DNA of 64,000 bases from Anarhynchus alexandrinus (GCA_008711295.1 VUYV01000082.1:3109748-3173747), one strand, 5' to 3'. Shown: positions 44,001 through 64,000, counted from the stretch's first letter. Notes: generated by a model from the letters alone, not told the origin. Numbers and translations are program-made.

Positions 44001-47000
44001 ACTGCTGCACCTTGGGGTGAAGCCTAAATAAAACAGGACAGAGAAGGCAGGGAGAAAACCTGGGGGAGAAGGTGCATTTTGCATGGAAACCATCTGCAAG
44101 CCCCGGCTCCCATCCCTAAGCTCTGCCTGGTGTTAAGCCCCAATTTTGGGGAGCACGTGAGCGGAAAAGGCAGATGCTGAGCCTGGCTTGGAGAGACTCT
44201 GGAGCCAGAAGGGAATTCCTGTTTGTTCAGTAACAGCGTACACACTCCAACTGGTTTCACAGCTTGAAGGTAGAGGTGAAGAAAAGGTGTCATGTCCTTG
44301 ATTTAGAGCCGAAGTTAATTAAAGCTGGAGCTTGATTGCTACTTTCCACACAGGCTCCTCTCCAGACTGATTAGCATTCTGCGGTTTCTGCTCTCAACTT
44401 CTTGCCTTAATTAATGACTCCTTGCTTATATTTTCTTTTCTACTTGTCATCACTTGGGATGACAAGCTCAGCTTTAACCCTGCAGAGGCCGGTTTGCCAC
44501 ACCGGCTGCACCAGGAAGATACAGATAGTCAAGATATAGAAGTCGGCTTCTTTTGTTAAAGTGCCTTAATTTCTTTGAGCTCTTAAAACACCTTCCTTGC
44601 TTTTTCAGAAAAAAGGGGGGGGGGGGGGGGAGGAATACTGGTTTTATATGAAAAAAAGTAGAGAATCAATATTTACACAGATTTGGGTAAGGTTATGGCA
44701 CAGACTAATAACCCAAGACAGCAACCCAAAAAGCAGAGTGTCAAAAAGACGGGGAAAACCTGTTCATATTCTTTCAACACCATGCCCTGGAGATCCCAAA
44801 TGTAAACGGTTTTATCTAGGAAAAGGCATTTTAACTTGGGCTGTGGTAATCGGGGTTGATTACAGCCACATTGCGCAGCCGGCAGGGAGCATGGCATGGG
44901 GCAGAGGGATCAGCAGAGGCAAGGGCCAGTTGGGGCTTTGCGGCTAGTGGTCGGCACCAGCTCCCCTGCAAGCTGGGCACAGCCACCCTCTGCAGAGCAA
45001 CTCAGTCCCGCCAGTGGCGTGCCAGTTCTGGTGCCCGAGCATCTCCCCAGCATGCGTGCTATGAGGCTGGTGCTGCTGGGAGGTGTCAGACCCAGGTACC
45101 GAGAAGCTCACGTGCCAATCTGGCAGCCCTGGTGGGGGGTTCCCCTGCCTGCACACACACGGGGCTGGGGGAAGCAGAAGGCGAGGGTAAGCTGTGACAA
45201 GGACGGCTCCCAATTTCCCCGGCAGAGCAAGGTGAGGGGGTCAAGCACTGCCCTTGCGCTCATAGGAACAGGACCTTGTACAGACACTCCGCAAACAGCC
45301 AGGAGAGCTCTGCAAAGGCACCCGGCGGCAAGGCAGCCTTGCCGGCCAGAGGGGTGACGGTGTGACAGGGGTGGCCAGGGCACGCGGCACTGTTAGCTAC
45401 AGGGAATTCTGCTTGTTTGCTTTCGGGTTTAGCTGCTGGTTCCTAACCCGTGGCCAGCCTTAGCAGGGTGCCAGCTGATTATTTTTAATTCTTCCAACAA
45501 CCACATGCTCTCTGCCTCTCTCGGAGCTTTCAGAAAAGCCCAGAGGAATGCTATTTTCCGTGTCTCCTTTATCAGCTTCCTAATCAAGACTGCTGGCTCT
45601 TCCACCCAGTCGCCCTGTGGGCCCTGAGCTGCCCAGGTCTGCTGTCCCGTGCTGGTCAGGCACGGTGCACAAGGAAGGCATCTTTCTGCAAGTACCTTTC
45701 CATGACGGAGGAGTCACGGAAATGAGCGGAGGAAGCAGATGAAAGGGTGGGAGGTTTGCCAGAGATGCTTCATGGGACTGCTTTAGCAGCGCAAATAATT
45801 ACGATGATGGATTTGGAGTCTGCTAGAAAGGCAAAGGTGGAGGAAGTAATGGAGTTCAGACGTTGGCTCGATACCCTGGAGTTTAATTATTTCAGCTGCT
45901 GAAGAGTGGAACAGATTCTTGATGTTTGCACATACTGCAGTGCGCACTTCGCATTCGCTTGCATGGGCGAGTGGCCGCTTCAGAGAAAGGCCTTTTGCTT
46001 AATTACATCCATGCAGCTTTGTTGGGAGGCTTTGTTCAGGGCTGGTGCTTCTGCTGTGGGGTCCTCAGTGAGACACAAGCAGGTTTTCAATCTTCGCTTG
46101 CTTGGATGAGCCCGATCCTCAACCTGGCTGGTTTCGGTTGCGTCTGACAGCACAGCAGCAGCTGCAGAGCTGCGAGGTTGCTGCTGGGTTCAGTGGCTGG
46201 GGATTCAGCGCATCACTGCAGAGCCGTGCTCTGAATGAGGAGGGGAAATGGGGCATATTTGGAGGCCAGGCAGAGATGAGGGGGAAGCAGGTCCCTGGGT
46301 CAAGCCCTGGTTGACATCATGGCGCCGAGGAGGGGGATGCACCACCGCTCGGGAAAGGGACCTGGGAGGTGTGTTTGATCGTGTAGCACAAGGAAAATGA
46401 GGAGGTTGGGCTGAGTTTAATGGCAAAATAACAGCAGAGGGAAACCTGTGCTGTTGTTTCCATTCTCTGTTACTGCAGCAGACACCTCTGGGACAGGCAG
46501 AAAGCTGCCACCAGCCTCACACCTATGGGCTGTGCAGGGAAATCTGTGGCCCAGGGTGCAAGGGCAGGGGGAAAAGCTGCTGGGAGAGGCCAAAGCCTCC
46601 AAGCCAGGAACAGCAGAAAAAGCAAACAGTGCAAGTGAACAGCTCTCGGCACAGCATGAAGCCACACTCTCCTCTTCTCCTGGAACTTTTTCTTTCCTTC
46701 TTTCCTTCCCCAGCACCTAACTCTCTTTTGACATACAGCTGCTGAGCATGGCAGTGTAGTCAAGGCTTTGGCATGACCAGCTGACACAGAGAAACCTAAA
46801 ACTTTTCTCAGTCCAGTGCCAAACACGTGACATGGCTCTCAGCAGCCCAGTGCTTCAGCCCTGAGGCAGGAAAGCAGAACTGACTGCAGCGATTCCTACG
46901 TGATGCTTTTTTCTGCCCCTGAAAATCAGATCCCCATTTCTCTTTCTTATCTGGTCTTATCGCTAAAGCGACTTCCTATAATCCTGCCCGTTTTATATGT

Positions 47001-48017
47001 CTCAGCTCATCATGCCAGCCTCCATGGGACTGCCAGTGGTGCCTCACCTCCCATGGAGGTCGCAGTGCTGCAAAAGAAACACGGCAAACACTCCCGGCAG
47101 GCTACCCCCACCTTTCCCCTCCGAGTGCAGAGTAAGGAGAAGTTATGAAAAACTCCAGCACCAGGTAAGACAAAGGCCCTGAAGAGCTGTGGACAACAGC
47201 ATCACGTGCTAAAAGCTTCGCTCCGAGTCCCAGCTAGGTGTACTCCTCGTTTTGAGGGAAGCTTCCAAGCTGCGTCTAGTTTGTGGACAACATCAGCAAC
47301 TAAGGTAACTGCAGCAATAAAGAGCATTTCAGCCACCCGCTCCTCGAGCATCTTAATGGTCTCCTCAGCAACAAGGCTGTTGAGTGCAGAAGCGTTGACA
47401 GCTGGGTGTATGTGGACACCAAGACTAGACTGTGAAGAAACAAGATAAGTAAAGACTGGACACGAAGGTCACCTGCTCCTCACACAGGGACCACCCTGAA
47501 AATTCCCTGCCCTGCCCAGATGTCTCTCCCCAGCCCCTCATCCCCTTGCTGACTCTTCACAGCATGGCCATTTTATCTGGCACGGGGCAAGGCACGAATT
47601 CAGCTGCCTTCTCCTCACCAGGTCCATGCTTATGCAGGAGTGCAGACTGGGCAAGGCTGCTTTTCCTCCTTGCAAAACATCCCATCTTCCAGCTTGAAAA
47701 AATCCCGCTGAGATTCTCTTTCCTCTATTTGTATGGTTTCACAGCAACTAACTAGATTTAAAGTTTGGATTTCTGGGCTGTGGGAGTCAAGATCAGAAGG
47801 TGAGTCAGCAACTGCGTACTTCGATCTGCAAACAGACTGGTGTTTGAATTCAAACAACTTTTGTGTTGTCGCTTTTAATTTCAGTACCGGGTCTGAGAGT
47901 AGCAGTTACCAAGTCCGGTGCTGTGCCTGGGGCCTGGAACATACGTAAAGAAAGAGGAATGAGCCGCTCTGAAAAAAAGAGAGAACTTGGCTGAGGAGTC
48001 TGAAAAGGCTGACAAGA
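41071..48017. other. Gene-poor interval GALR3-ANKRD54
   Basis: About 7 kb without a convincing gene on either strand. It holds clusters of TTAATTAA/TTAATTAG homeodomain-type cores (42522, 42539, 42947, 44315, 44407), a plus-strand AATAAA at 44027 with no assigned gene, and a 16-G run at 44615. A noncoding transcript or regulatory elements are possible. Confidence 0.5.
44615..44630. repeat. Homopolymer run of 16 G after an A run
   Basis: Six A then sixteen G then AGGAATAC. Such runs are prone to sequencing and length error. It lies in gene-poor sequence with no feature attached. Confidence 0.9.
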
Positions 48018-48023
48018 TTTTAT
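48018..48023 (-). terminator. ANKRD54: ANKRD54 distal polyadenylation signal
   Basis: TTTATT on the plus strand (AATAAA on the minus) within a sequence reading AATAAAATCTTGTCAGCC on the minus strand. It would give a 1.7 kb 3' UTR. A nearer AATAAA exists at 49631-49636, about 90 nt after the stop, so two alternative ends are possible. Confidence 0.5.
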
Positions 48024-49721
48024 TGATGTTCAAAATACAAAAAGGTCAGATTGTCTCCCCACCCGCTCAGTATCCTTCCCGTCCAGCATATCCTAACAAA
48101 GTATCAGTATTCACAGTGACAGCTCCAGCCGAACCACGAGACCGTTAGTCCCAGCCATGGCCTCCAGCACCCCATGGATGAACCCATCTAAAAGCCATGC
48201 GTATTTCTGGTATCTCAGCCTTGAACATGGAGGTCCACTTAGTCTTTTCCTGGACAAGAGGCCAGATATTAGAGAACATGCTGACCTGAAGGTCTCTGAA
48301 GAATGTGCCAAACTGTGGCTGTTGCATGGTTAAGCTGAATCCTAAGAATGGGCGCTTCCAAACCAGCGATTCCCAAGCTGTGGGATGGGTATCGCTACCA
48401 GGACACTGTGTCATTTAGGTGTGGAACACAGACAGGAACTCAGATTGCTACTGGGCATGTTATTGTCTCCTTGCTGCTCTTTGCACCCCACCAAGATTTT
48501 ATGGATCTCTGCTCCAAAACAAAGATATCTACATCTTCATTGCTAACCACAGTGGTACAGAAGCAAGAGATTAGCAAGGGCAATTCCCTGCATCCTTCAT
48601 AGCTGCATCACTTCAGGCTCCCAGCAGAGGTCATAACTCGTTCCTCAGTTCCTCCTGCACTTAAGGTCCTGGAGCAGCACTGCCCCATGACAAGCAAGAA
48701 GCACAGAATGGGTCAGCTCTGGGTTTGGTGCTACTGAGGCAGCTGTAAATCCATCTCCATTCCAGTCGAATAATACAGCTGAGTACACACCACCTCCTAT
48801 TGCAACTGGACCTCTTGCCTGAGACCACCAGTAATCGGAAATACAAAAGTCAGTTACGGTGGGTATTTCTGCAAGATATAGATGTGCGCCTAAAACTGCG
48901 CTAGGATTAAGTCACCCCCCAAACCTTATTCTTGCATCAGGCAGCTCTGACCTGCTTGCTGTCTAACTAGGTATTCTTTGCAAGTGTTTCACTGTAGCAT
49001 TTAAGCACTAACTTGCAGCAGTGATTTAAAAACCAGGGCCACTGAAAGCTGTTAGTCTAATGATTAAAAGCTTTGTATCCCATTTGTAACCAGACAGATT
49101 CTCTGCCCTCTGCCCACAGGCTCTGGGGAAGGTTAGGATTAAGCCTCAGTGCGTATTTCTCAAGGCAGTATGTTTGCTCAGCTGCTAGCATGCAGAATTA
49201 AGCGTGTGTTCTTCTCACAGCACAAAGCCTTCTGTTGTCCGAGGCATCCGCTTTCTCCCCCATGCAATTGAGTACTGCAGAGGTGGCAAAAGGTGCCTGT
49301 TCCAAGCGTTTCTGTGATGTTGGCCAGCTGCTGCATGCACTAGTCAGGGTTGGTGACTGCACGTGGCATCAGCCACCACCTATATTGAGCTGAAGTGCTT
49401 AGGAGAAGGCAGAGTATCTCTGGAAGGGGTATCCTATTCAGCGCCAGCCCATCTGATAAAAAAAAAAAAAGAGCAGCTCTTTTTTTCCAAAAGTCTCAGC
49501 TGCAGCTCTCTGTTGTCTCTGTTGTCCAAAGCCTGCTGCCTCCCCATGAGGCAGCTGTGGCAGCACCCACAGGGACAGTCTGAGCACCACCGGAGAGTGG
49601 ATCTGGTAGGAATGGCTGCTGGCAGCAATGTTTATTCCACGATCTGGGAAGCAAGCTTCAGCTTCCTCTTTTTCTCTCTAAGGCTTCTCCTGCTGCATCA
49701 GGAAGATGATTTGGAAACCCA
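48018..49721 (-). other. ANKRD54: ANKRD54 3' UTR (long form)
   Basis: Noncoding on both strands as far as I can tell. It lies between the ANKRD54 stop and the distal minus-strand AATAAA, with a proximal AATAAA at 49631-49636 that could give a much shorter UTR. Confidence 0.5.
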
Positions 49722-56379
<6,658 letters not shown>

Positions 56380-59300
56380 ATGGCCTACCCGGGGGAGGAC
56401 TACGACAACGAGGTGCGGCGCGGGGGTCCCGGGGCGGTGGGAGGGGGCGCCGGGGAGGGGGTGGTGGGGTCCGGGCTGTTGGGGGTGACTCGCTGCCGCC
56501 CTCTCTCCACAGGCCGCCTACGACCCCTACGCCTACTCCAACGACTATGATATGCACACGGGTGAGTGCGGGCCTCGGCCGCGCCGCCGCCGTGGGCTCT
56601 CGGGTGCGGCGGGGCCTGCTGGCGCCCGGCTGGGTCTGTAGGCCCGGCCCGGGCCCTGCAGCAGCCGCCTCACCGCTCCTCTTTGCCCTCAGGAGACCCG
56701 AAGCAAGACTTGGCCTACGAGCGGCAGTACGAGCAGCAGACCTACCAGGTGATCCCCGAAGTGATCAAAAACTTCATCCAGTATTTCCACAAGACGGTGT
56801 CGGATCTCATTGACCAGAAGGTGTACGAGCTCCAGGCCAGCCGTGTTTCCAGTGATGTTATTGACCAGAAGGTGTACGAGATCCAGGACATCTATGAAAA
56901 CAGGTACAAAGCCATTCGTCCCACAGCGGGGACCACTGTTTAAACTGCGATGAAAGTGCACCCTGCTTTTAAAAGGAAAGGTTGACTAGCTGTCTTGTTC
57001 CCAACCCGAGCTTTCTCCAAAATACAGCATGAGGTTTGATTTGATTACCGGGGAAATAACAGATATTTCCAGGCCATTGATCTAACAGAAGTCTAAGTGA
57101 GTTGTCAACTGTCTGAAAGAAAATACCAGTCTTGTGCCTAACAGGTATGGGGGCAGCAAAAAGTGACCTCAGTAGTGCTAGTTAGGCAGTTTGCAGAAAG
57201 CTATGAGGTGTAATTGTTGTGTGTGTTCCCTACAGATACTCCCACTCCTGCTTGTAGCTGTGCTAGGTTACCATGAGGGGAATGCGAAAGTAACATACAC
57301 AGCTATTCCATACTTCAGGGATAAATTAAAGACTTTAACTGCTTTGTTTGCCATTCTCATGCTTTGCTTCAACACTGGGCTTACTAAAAGGGGATGATGG
57401 TGGTAGTGTTCTACTTTCATCAAGTCCAAGGCCTCTATATTGTGATTTCTAATTCCAACACTGTCATACTGAGAAATGGCTTCTAATACCACATGTGTAT
57501 CTATTTTTCAGCTGGACAAAGCTGACAGAAAGGTTTTTTAAGAATACTCCATGGCCAGAGGCCGAGGCCATTGCCCCTCAGGTTGGAAACGGTAAGTCTT
57601 TTACTTTCTCTTTGCTTGTCAGACAGGAAAGGAAGTAAATCACTTTTGATATTTGAGTGAGCAAGTGCACAGTGTTGCTGCCGCCTGAGTTTGTCATCAT
57701 TCTTCACTCTGGCAAGTCCTTTAGTAGATGCCTGGCAAGAATTCAAAACTGAAGGAAGTATCCTTTTGTGTCTCCCTTTATTACTATGGCATGAGGAGCA
57801 CTACCAGCATATCCAAGAGACAGAGTTGCCTAGGCCTTCTGGCTTGCTAATGTCAAGTTCTGTCATCTTTTCCAGATGCCGTTTTCCTCATCCTGTACAA
57901 GGAGCTGTATTATAGGCACATCTACGCCAAAGTCAGCGTGAGTGTTTGTCCTGTGTCTTCCTGTTGGTTGCGTGCTGGCTTCTCCATACCATAAAACTTG
58001 CCAAATTTTGCTGCTACCCCAACATCAGTGGTTCCATAATTTTTTCAAGACAGGATTGGATGGGTTTATGAGCTATAAGTCAAGCTGCTTTTAGGGAAGC
58101 TTAAAATTCTTGCCTTTTCTTAGTTTTGTGAGGATTTGCTGATTGCTGAAAAGCAAGAAAGACTTGATTATCTTTCTGAGGCTCATTAGCTGTCTCCTCA
58201 AAGCTGGTTTGTAATAAGTGTGCAGATTTTCCTGGCAGCTTATATGAATAAGAACACCTGGTCTGAGTTTTCGGGAGACTGTTTTGTAGAAGTTTGTTAC
58301 TGACACCAAATGTCGTGGTTAGTGAGTTAGGGAAGAAGGAGGTGTTGGGGGGGGAACTGAATCTTTTTCTTGATGGAACTGTAATTTCAAGACCTATAGA
58401 TCAGTTGGTTTTGTGTGTTTCTTTGTGGCTCTTTATTTGTTCTTCAGATTAGCAGGCGGGTGAGAGGGGGTGTCACAATAGGAGGATGCATTATTTGTGA
58501 TTAAGAAAACACAGGGGGTCAGAGTGCCTTGCAGAGAGGGAGACGTGGGCACCATAAAGGATGCAAGAGAAGGAAGCAGAAGGAATAATAGTCAATAAAA
58601 CCAACCAAAAAAAAAACCCCAAATCAACAAAACATGCTTTTTTTTTTTCCTTAAGCTAGTTTGAAGTCAATGAGAAAATCACAGTAGTACTTGGTTGTTT
58701 AAGGAAAGAAGCTGAGCAGGCATGTGATGTATGGGGTAAATGAGTAATAATTGCAGTTTTGATGTGGACCAGAGGGTGGAGAAATGGGAACTTTAAAAAG
58801 GCTGCTGTATTAACCTGAGTCAGGCTTTAACAGGAGAAACTGGTTTCTTGAGATGTGCTGTTAGTGGTTCTCAGACTGCCCTCGAGTGTCTCCAGGTGAA
58901 ACAAGGAGGATGATTCTCGGAAGAGTGATTCCCTACTGTGTTTACTGGTCTTTCAGAGCATTTAGAAATATTGTCTAGAAGCAGAATTGTCAGTTTATTA
59001 AGGCCTCTCATGAGAGTAAAAGGAAGGAAAGCTGTTGAAGGTAATAGGAAGCTTCTAAGTCTGGACAGCAGAGAGAAAGACAAGGAAGGCTAATGCATCC
59101 TATTCACAGAAGGTTTGAAAGCTCGGTCATCCTGGGAGAAGCTATCTGTATGTGAAAAGTCAGCCCTATTCTGTGGGATAACAGTGATACAATTTCAGTT
59201 TTTCTGGGTGGTGCTGGTGGGTGTCTTGGTTGAATATTGGCTCTAACATTTCTGAAATAGACCCTCTACTGCTGTGACTATTGACTGTCCTTCATATGCT

Positions 59301-62300
59301 GTTGCCCATAAACTCACTCCTGCTGTGCTTGAAACTAAACAGACTGTACTGACTTCTCATTGCAGGGGGGGCCCACGCTGGAGCAGAGATTTGAATCCTA
59401 TTACAACTACTGCAATCTCTTCAACTACATCCTCAGTGAGTTGCTGCAATTCATTTCTGGTTTGTGAATTTTGGAAAGGAAGAGTGGGTGGACAGGACAG
59501 AGCTAGAGAAAGGGTCAGAAGAACTGGAACATGTTTGGGTTTAGATCATATAGGGAGAAGTAGTCTATGAGCTTTCCATATGTTTGAGTTTGTTGAATGA
59601 AGAGCACTTTACATCCATGCATTTAAACCCACAAAAAGCACAATTAGTTTCCAGTGCTTTCTGAAATAGTGTAAGGTATAAAGCTTATTTAGCTTTCTGT
59701 CTTGCTGAGAGCTGCTTCACCTATCTTTATTAGAGGAAAATGAAGGTGTAAGCTAGAGAAAACTTGCAGTGTTTCACAACTGTTTACTGTTGTTGACTCC
59801 CCTTGGAACAAATTTTAGTGTTTATGACTCCCTGCCAGACTTCTTGTGGAGAATAGATCATTTAGGATAAACCCCTATGATCTGTACAGCTTCTGAGAAT
59901 CACTGCTGCCGAGCAGACACGCTCTGGACATTAACCCCATACATGCTCCTGTTCTTTAAAATTGAAGGCAGTTGAGGTAGCTACATATCTTGACCATACT
60001 GGAAGCTTTCTTCATCTGCTGCTGCATCTCCCATTTCAGGGAAATTCTTTTGTTCTTTGTCTATTCCTCCAGTTCTGCCACTGTTCTTGCTCAAGGTATT
60101 AAGCCTCTCATTTATTACTTATGTTCTTCTGCAGATGCTGATGGCCCTGCTCCTCTGGAACTGCCCAACCAGTGGCTCTGGGATATCATTGATGAATTCA
60201 TATACCAGGTATATAACTATAAGACGGCTATGTTGGGGTGGCCTTGCCTCTGTTAGCACTATAAATTTTCCACCACCTCCCTCTCTGTGATTTTTTCATA
60301 GCTAGGATACCATTGCAGGTGAAAAAACTTTGGTAAGCACTGTTATTCCTGGGTCACTAGGTAGATGAAGTAGTTGTAAATGTACAGTTTTTTAAGTTGC
60401 AGGAGTCTAGACTTCTAATGATATTTCTGCTGCTGCTTAGGGGATTATTTATTTTTAAACTCACCTTCATTTCTGCCTGCTTTGTGCAAAGCAGCCTGAC
60501 TTGAATATGCTATAATCACCTTATTAAGATACTTGTTCAAACTATTTCTATTGTTTTATATGGTTTTACTTTAGTTTTGTATTTCTTAGTCAGTAGGGCC
60601 TTTATGCTTCCACTGAGAGATTGCTGACCTGATTTGAAATCTAAGGTCTAGGATCTTGATGTTAGGAAATATTTTTTACTTTATTGTTCTGAATGCAGTA
60701 AAACAGAAATGCTACTGTTTTTTCTCTATAGATTCCTTTTTCCATAACTTTTTATTATAGACCTGCCTGGAATTCCTCAAGTGCAGTCTTGTCAGGCTTA
60801 TATGAAAAAGGATGTGTGTATATGTAGAAAAAGGGGTGTGTGTATGCAGGTATATCTTACGACTCGGTCATTCTTTTTGCTGTCTGTTCAGACAGCACAT
60901 TTCAGTTTAGTTGCCTGTCCTAATTGTCTAAGAGATCCTTTTCTTCTTCATGCTGTTTGCTAGCCTTTTGCTTCAGATTGTCTCAGCATTATATAGGATT
61001 TTCCCTAGGTGCTTTAATGGTGGTTTAATTTGTTGTTTTGATTGCCAGGTGATCTCAGATGAAACTCTTTTTTTCATGTGACTTGTAGGTTATTGTAATG
61101 CATTTGTGATCAACTTGTAAGTTTAGTGCACTTAGCTGAACATCTCCAAACTAGCTTCTCATAATCATATCTCTGCTTTTTCCTGTAGTTCCAGTCTTTC
61201 AGCCAGTACCGCTGCAAGACAGCCAAGAAGTCTGAAGAGGAAATTGATTTCCTTCGTTCCAACCCCAAGATCTGGAACGTCCACAGTGTCCTTAATGTGC
61301 TGCACTCTCTGGTGGACAAATCTAACATCAACCGGCAGCTGGAGGTCTATACAAGTGGAGGTGAGCTAGCTGGGTGATGCCAAGCAAGACTGGTGTCTGT
61401 GCTGCCTTGCTTTGTTTGGGAGCTGGATCAAACCCTTCATCCGTGGATGGATTGACTGGGAAGAGGTTCTGTTGGCCTTACGTGACAAATGACAGTAATT
61501 GCAGTTGAGGTTTTGCTCCTTTTGCCTGTAAACACGGAGGTGTTGAAAGCAGAGCCTGCTCCCTTGGAGGAAAGCGTCATGGTTCCTTTTTTGCCTAGGT
61601 GATCCCGAAAGCGTGGCTGGTGAATATGGTCGCCACTCCCTCTACAAGATGCTGGGCTATTTCAGCCTGGTTGGGCTGCTGCGTCTGCACTCTCTGCTGG
61701 GGGATTACTACCAAGCAATCAAGGTTTTGGAGAACATTGAGCTCAACAAGAAGGTAACACAACATATTTTAAACCCTCCATTGCAGTTTTCCAAATGCCT
61801 TTGTTCACGCATGCTGGTGAAAGATTGCCATAATGAATCTTCCAGCTGAGGAGCTATTTGTAGCTGTTGTCATCAAGAGTTTGTTTCTAGGTTAGCTGGC
61901 AGAGGTGTCTAGTTCCACATCTGTGTGCATTGCACACAGATGGAGCTTTGGCATTAAATCAAGCCATATGATAATGCCTGATGCTGTAGCAGCACAAATG
62001 CTTACGTTTTTCAGGAGGTTTGCTGTGTTGTGCAAGGCAGTGTTGTTATAGGGAATATTATTTTAACTGTAAGTGGTAATGCAGTGGTAGCTACCTGAAC
62101 ACATTGTTCCCACCTTGGTCAATGGCTTATTCTTTTATTTTTTACTCTTGTTCTCACTGTGCCTGTTCCCACCTTGCACATGTTTGCCCTGGAGTTGGGT
62201 GCTACTTGTGATAACAGTGGCTAACAAAAGTCCAGCCGCAACACGGGCTTGGCCCAAGGCTTAGCACAGATCTATGTGTGTGCTGTCTGGCACAGGGTGT

Positions 62301-64000
62301 GGAGTGACATAGAGGGAAAGGGAACTGAGCAAAGCAATATTAGGCACAGTGCAAGAGTCCTCTGCTTGCAGTAAGCTGAAACTGGAAAACATAGGAAGTG
62401 GAGTGATCTAATAAATAGTGAGGAAGCTGCTGCAGGGATGGGCAGGAGGTGAGGTACCTTGAATTAGAGCTCTCCTTTCTATATTTGGGATGGGAGTGAA
62501 GGCAGAGTTGGCTGGATTCTGGGTAACAAGCTGTTTGGATCAAAGGTGGTTGTCTCCCCTCTAAAATAGCATGTTGATCCTTCCTTCAGAGCATGTATTC
62601 CCGGGTGCCTGAGTGCCAGGTGACCACCTATTACTATGTGGGCTTTGCATACCTGATGATGCGGCGTTACCAGGATGCCATCCGTGTCTTTGCCAACATC
62701 CTTCTCTACATCCAGAGGACCAAGAGCATGTTTCAGAGGACAACTTACAAGTACGAGATGGTAAGAGATAGAATAGGTCTAGGCTTCCCAAAAGAAAAAC
62801 CTGCTGTCTTCTTTCCTGCCCCTCCTCTGTCACCTGATAACCTACATCTAATAGTCCAGCCTTATTTTCCCAGACTGTGCTGCTTGGTGGTGGCCGGGGA
62901 TCCTTTGATCTTCTTTGCCATATTTACAATATTTCCTCTTAGCTGTGTTAGTAGTTTCTTTGGTTGTTCACCGTGCAGTTGCCCCAGCTCCATCTGCTCT
63001 CTCACTCTAGGCAGTGTTGTTAATGAGTATCAGCTGCGAATGATACGCTTGTCGATGCTTCTTCAAACTCAGTCCTATTCCTAGTCCAGTCCTGCATTTC
63101 AGGCTACTGCCATTATTTAATATATTTCCATTATCAGATAATCATTCACAAGCTGTTTAACTCAGCATGGCTGAAACAAAGATCCTGTCTCTTTCCACCT
63201 AAGCTGTCTCTGGTGGCAGTTTTACCCCCTGTTGCTGCTGTCTCCTCTTCATCCTTATGATTCATTTCTAACTGTTTGTGTAGCCAAATCCTGCTGTTCT
63301 TAATTTCACCATACTTAAAAAATTTGGTATGTCCGTTTCAACCACACAGCTGTCTGTTTCATCCCACGCTCGGATAAATCTTCCTTCTCAGTCTTTTCTT
63401 CACTGGCCTCCCTGATAACTGTCCCTTGTCAGGAGATGGCCGTTAAACGGTCTGTCTTCCCTTCTCCTTTGCCCTTTTTTTGCACCAAAGCAGTCAAACC
63501 TGCTTCTGGCCGTCCAGGTTCTCTATGGCTCTGGATACATTCACTCTGTACTTTACCCTTGTCCAGACCACTTTTTCATTGATGAGTGCCTTGATACGGC
63601 ATTCATCTGCTGTGCCCAGAGTGTCCGGAGTCACTGCTGCTTTGTGCTGTCCTCCCTGAGCATTAGGACCATCAGTGCTCTGGTAAAGGGTCTTTCTCTG
63701 AAAAACGCAGCTCCCAGCTTCCTCCTACACCATAGGGCCTGAGCACGTTGACAAGCTAACAGGTTCTCTCTGTCTCAGATTAACAAGCAGAATGAGCAGA
63801 TGCACGCACTCCTGGCCATCGCCCTCACCATGTACCCCATGCGCATAGATGAGAGCATCCACTTGCAGCTGCGCGAGAAATACGGGGATAAGATGCTGCG
63901 CATGCAGAAGGGTGATGCACAAGTCTATGAGGAGCTCTTCAGTTACGCTTGCCCCAAGTTCCTGTCCCCCGTGGTGCCCAATTACGACAACGTGCACCCC
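56380..64000 (+). CDS. EIF3L: Eukaryotic translation initiation factor 3 subunit L, 5' part
   Basis: PCI-domain subunit of the eIF3 complex that helps recruit the 40S ribosome to mRNA in the cytoplasm. Exons: 56380-56412, 56513-56561, 56693-56903, 57512-57591, 57876-57937, 59366-59435, 60135-60208, 61189-61360, 61599-61753, 62590-62760 and 63779-64000 (open at the edge). These give 433 phase-consistent residues of about 564 in human. The start is [19 protein letters not shown] at a GCCGCCATGG Kozak site. Nearly identical to human from memory: [89 protein letters not shown]. The helical-repeat region leading to the PCI domain is present; the PCI domain itself lies beyond the window. Divergent from ANKRD54. 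Confidence 0.97.

Overview
This is a vertebrate, almost certainly avian, genomic window. The bird call rests on an intact histone H5 gene (the avian erythrocyte form of H1-0), a 5'-truncated CR1 LINE, short introns and GC-rich gene starts. Gene order and strands match the human 22q13.1 block TRIOBP - H1-0 - GCAT - GALR3 - ANKRD54 - EIF3L, with one extra gene not in the human order as I know it: a small single-exon noggin-family gene on the minus strand between GCAT and GALR3. All exon models are my own reading of splice sites, reading phase and remembered family proteins; no alignment was run.

Layout: 1-15.1 kb, the 3' part of TRIOBP (+). Upstream exons with a degenerate 'LExDWK' repeat run in from outside the window, then an internal CpG-island promoter starts the short Tara isoform (TRIOBP-1, 593 codons), followed by a 1.5 kb 3' UTR. 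16.6-22.2 kb, intergenic, with a tandem pair of NF-kB-like sites, GATA sites about 2 kb upstream of H5, a hexanucleotide microsatellite and a C/T-rich degenerate minisatellite. 22.26-22.83 kb, histone H5 (+), intronless. 23.8-25.3 kb, a degenerate 23-24 bp minisatellite interrupted by a CR1 element. 25.3-31.1 kb, GCAT (+), whose first codons are missing at an assembly N beside a 59-bp tandem repeat. 34.1-34.9 kb, noggin4-like gene (-). 37.5-39.4 kb, GALR3 (+), two exons. 39.4-48.0 kb, gene-poor. 48.0-55.9 kb, ANKRD54 (-). 56.4-64.0 kb, EIF3L (+), running off the end and sharing a bidirectional CpG-island promoter with ANKRD54.

The genes do not form one pathway: an actin-bundling scaffold (TRIOBP), a linker histone (H5), mitochondrial threonine catabolism (GCAT), a secreted cystine-knot factor (noggin-like), a neuropeptide receptor (GALR3), an ankyrin adaptor (ANKRD54) and a translation-initiation subunit (EIF3L). 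Points most worth a second look are the noggin-family gene, two GC-AG introns (TRIOBP and GALR3), the CR1-split minisatellite, the GCAT 5' gap with its repeated GC boxes, the paired NF-kB-like sites, and an RFX-like X-box in the ANKRD54/EIF3L promoter. Single Ns at 1757, 2119 and 25463 sit in GC-rich gene starts and probably mark sequence missing from the assembly.
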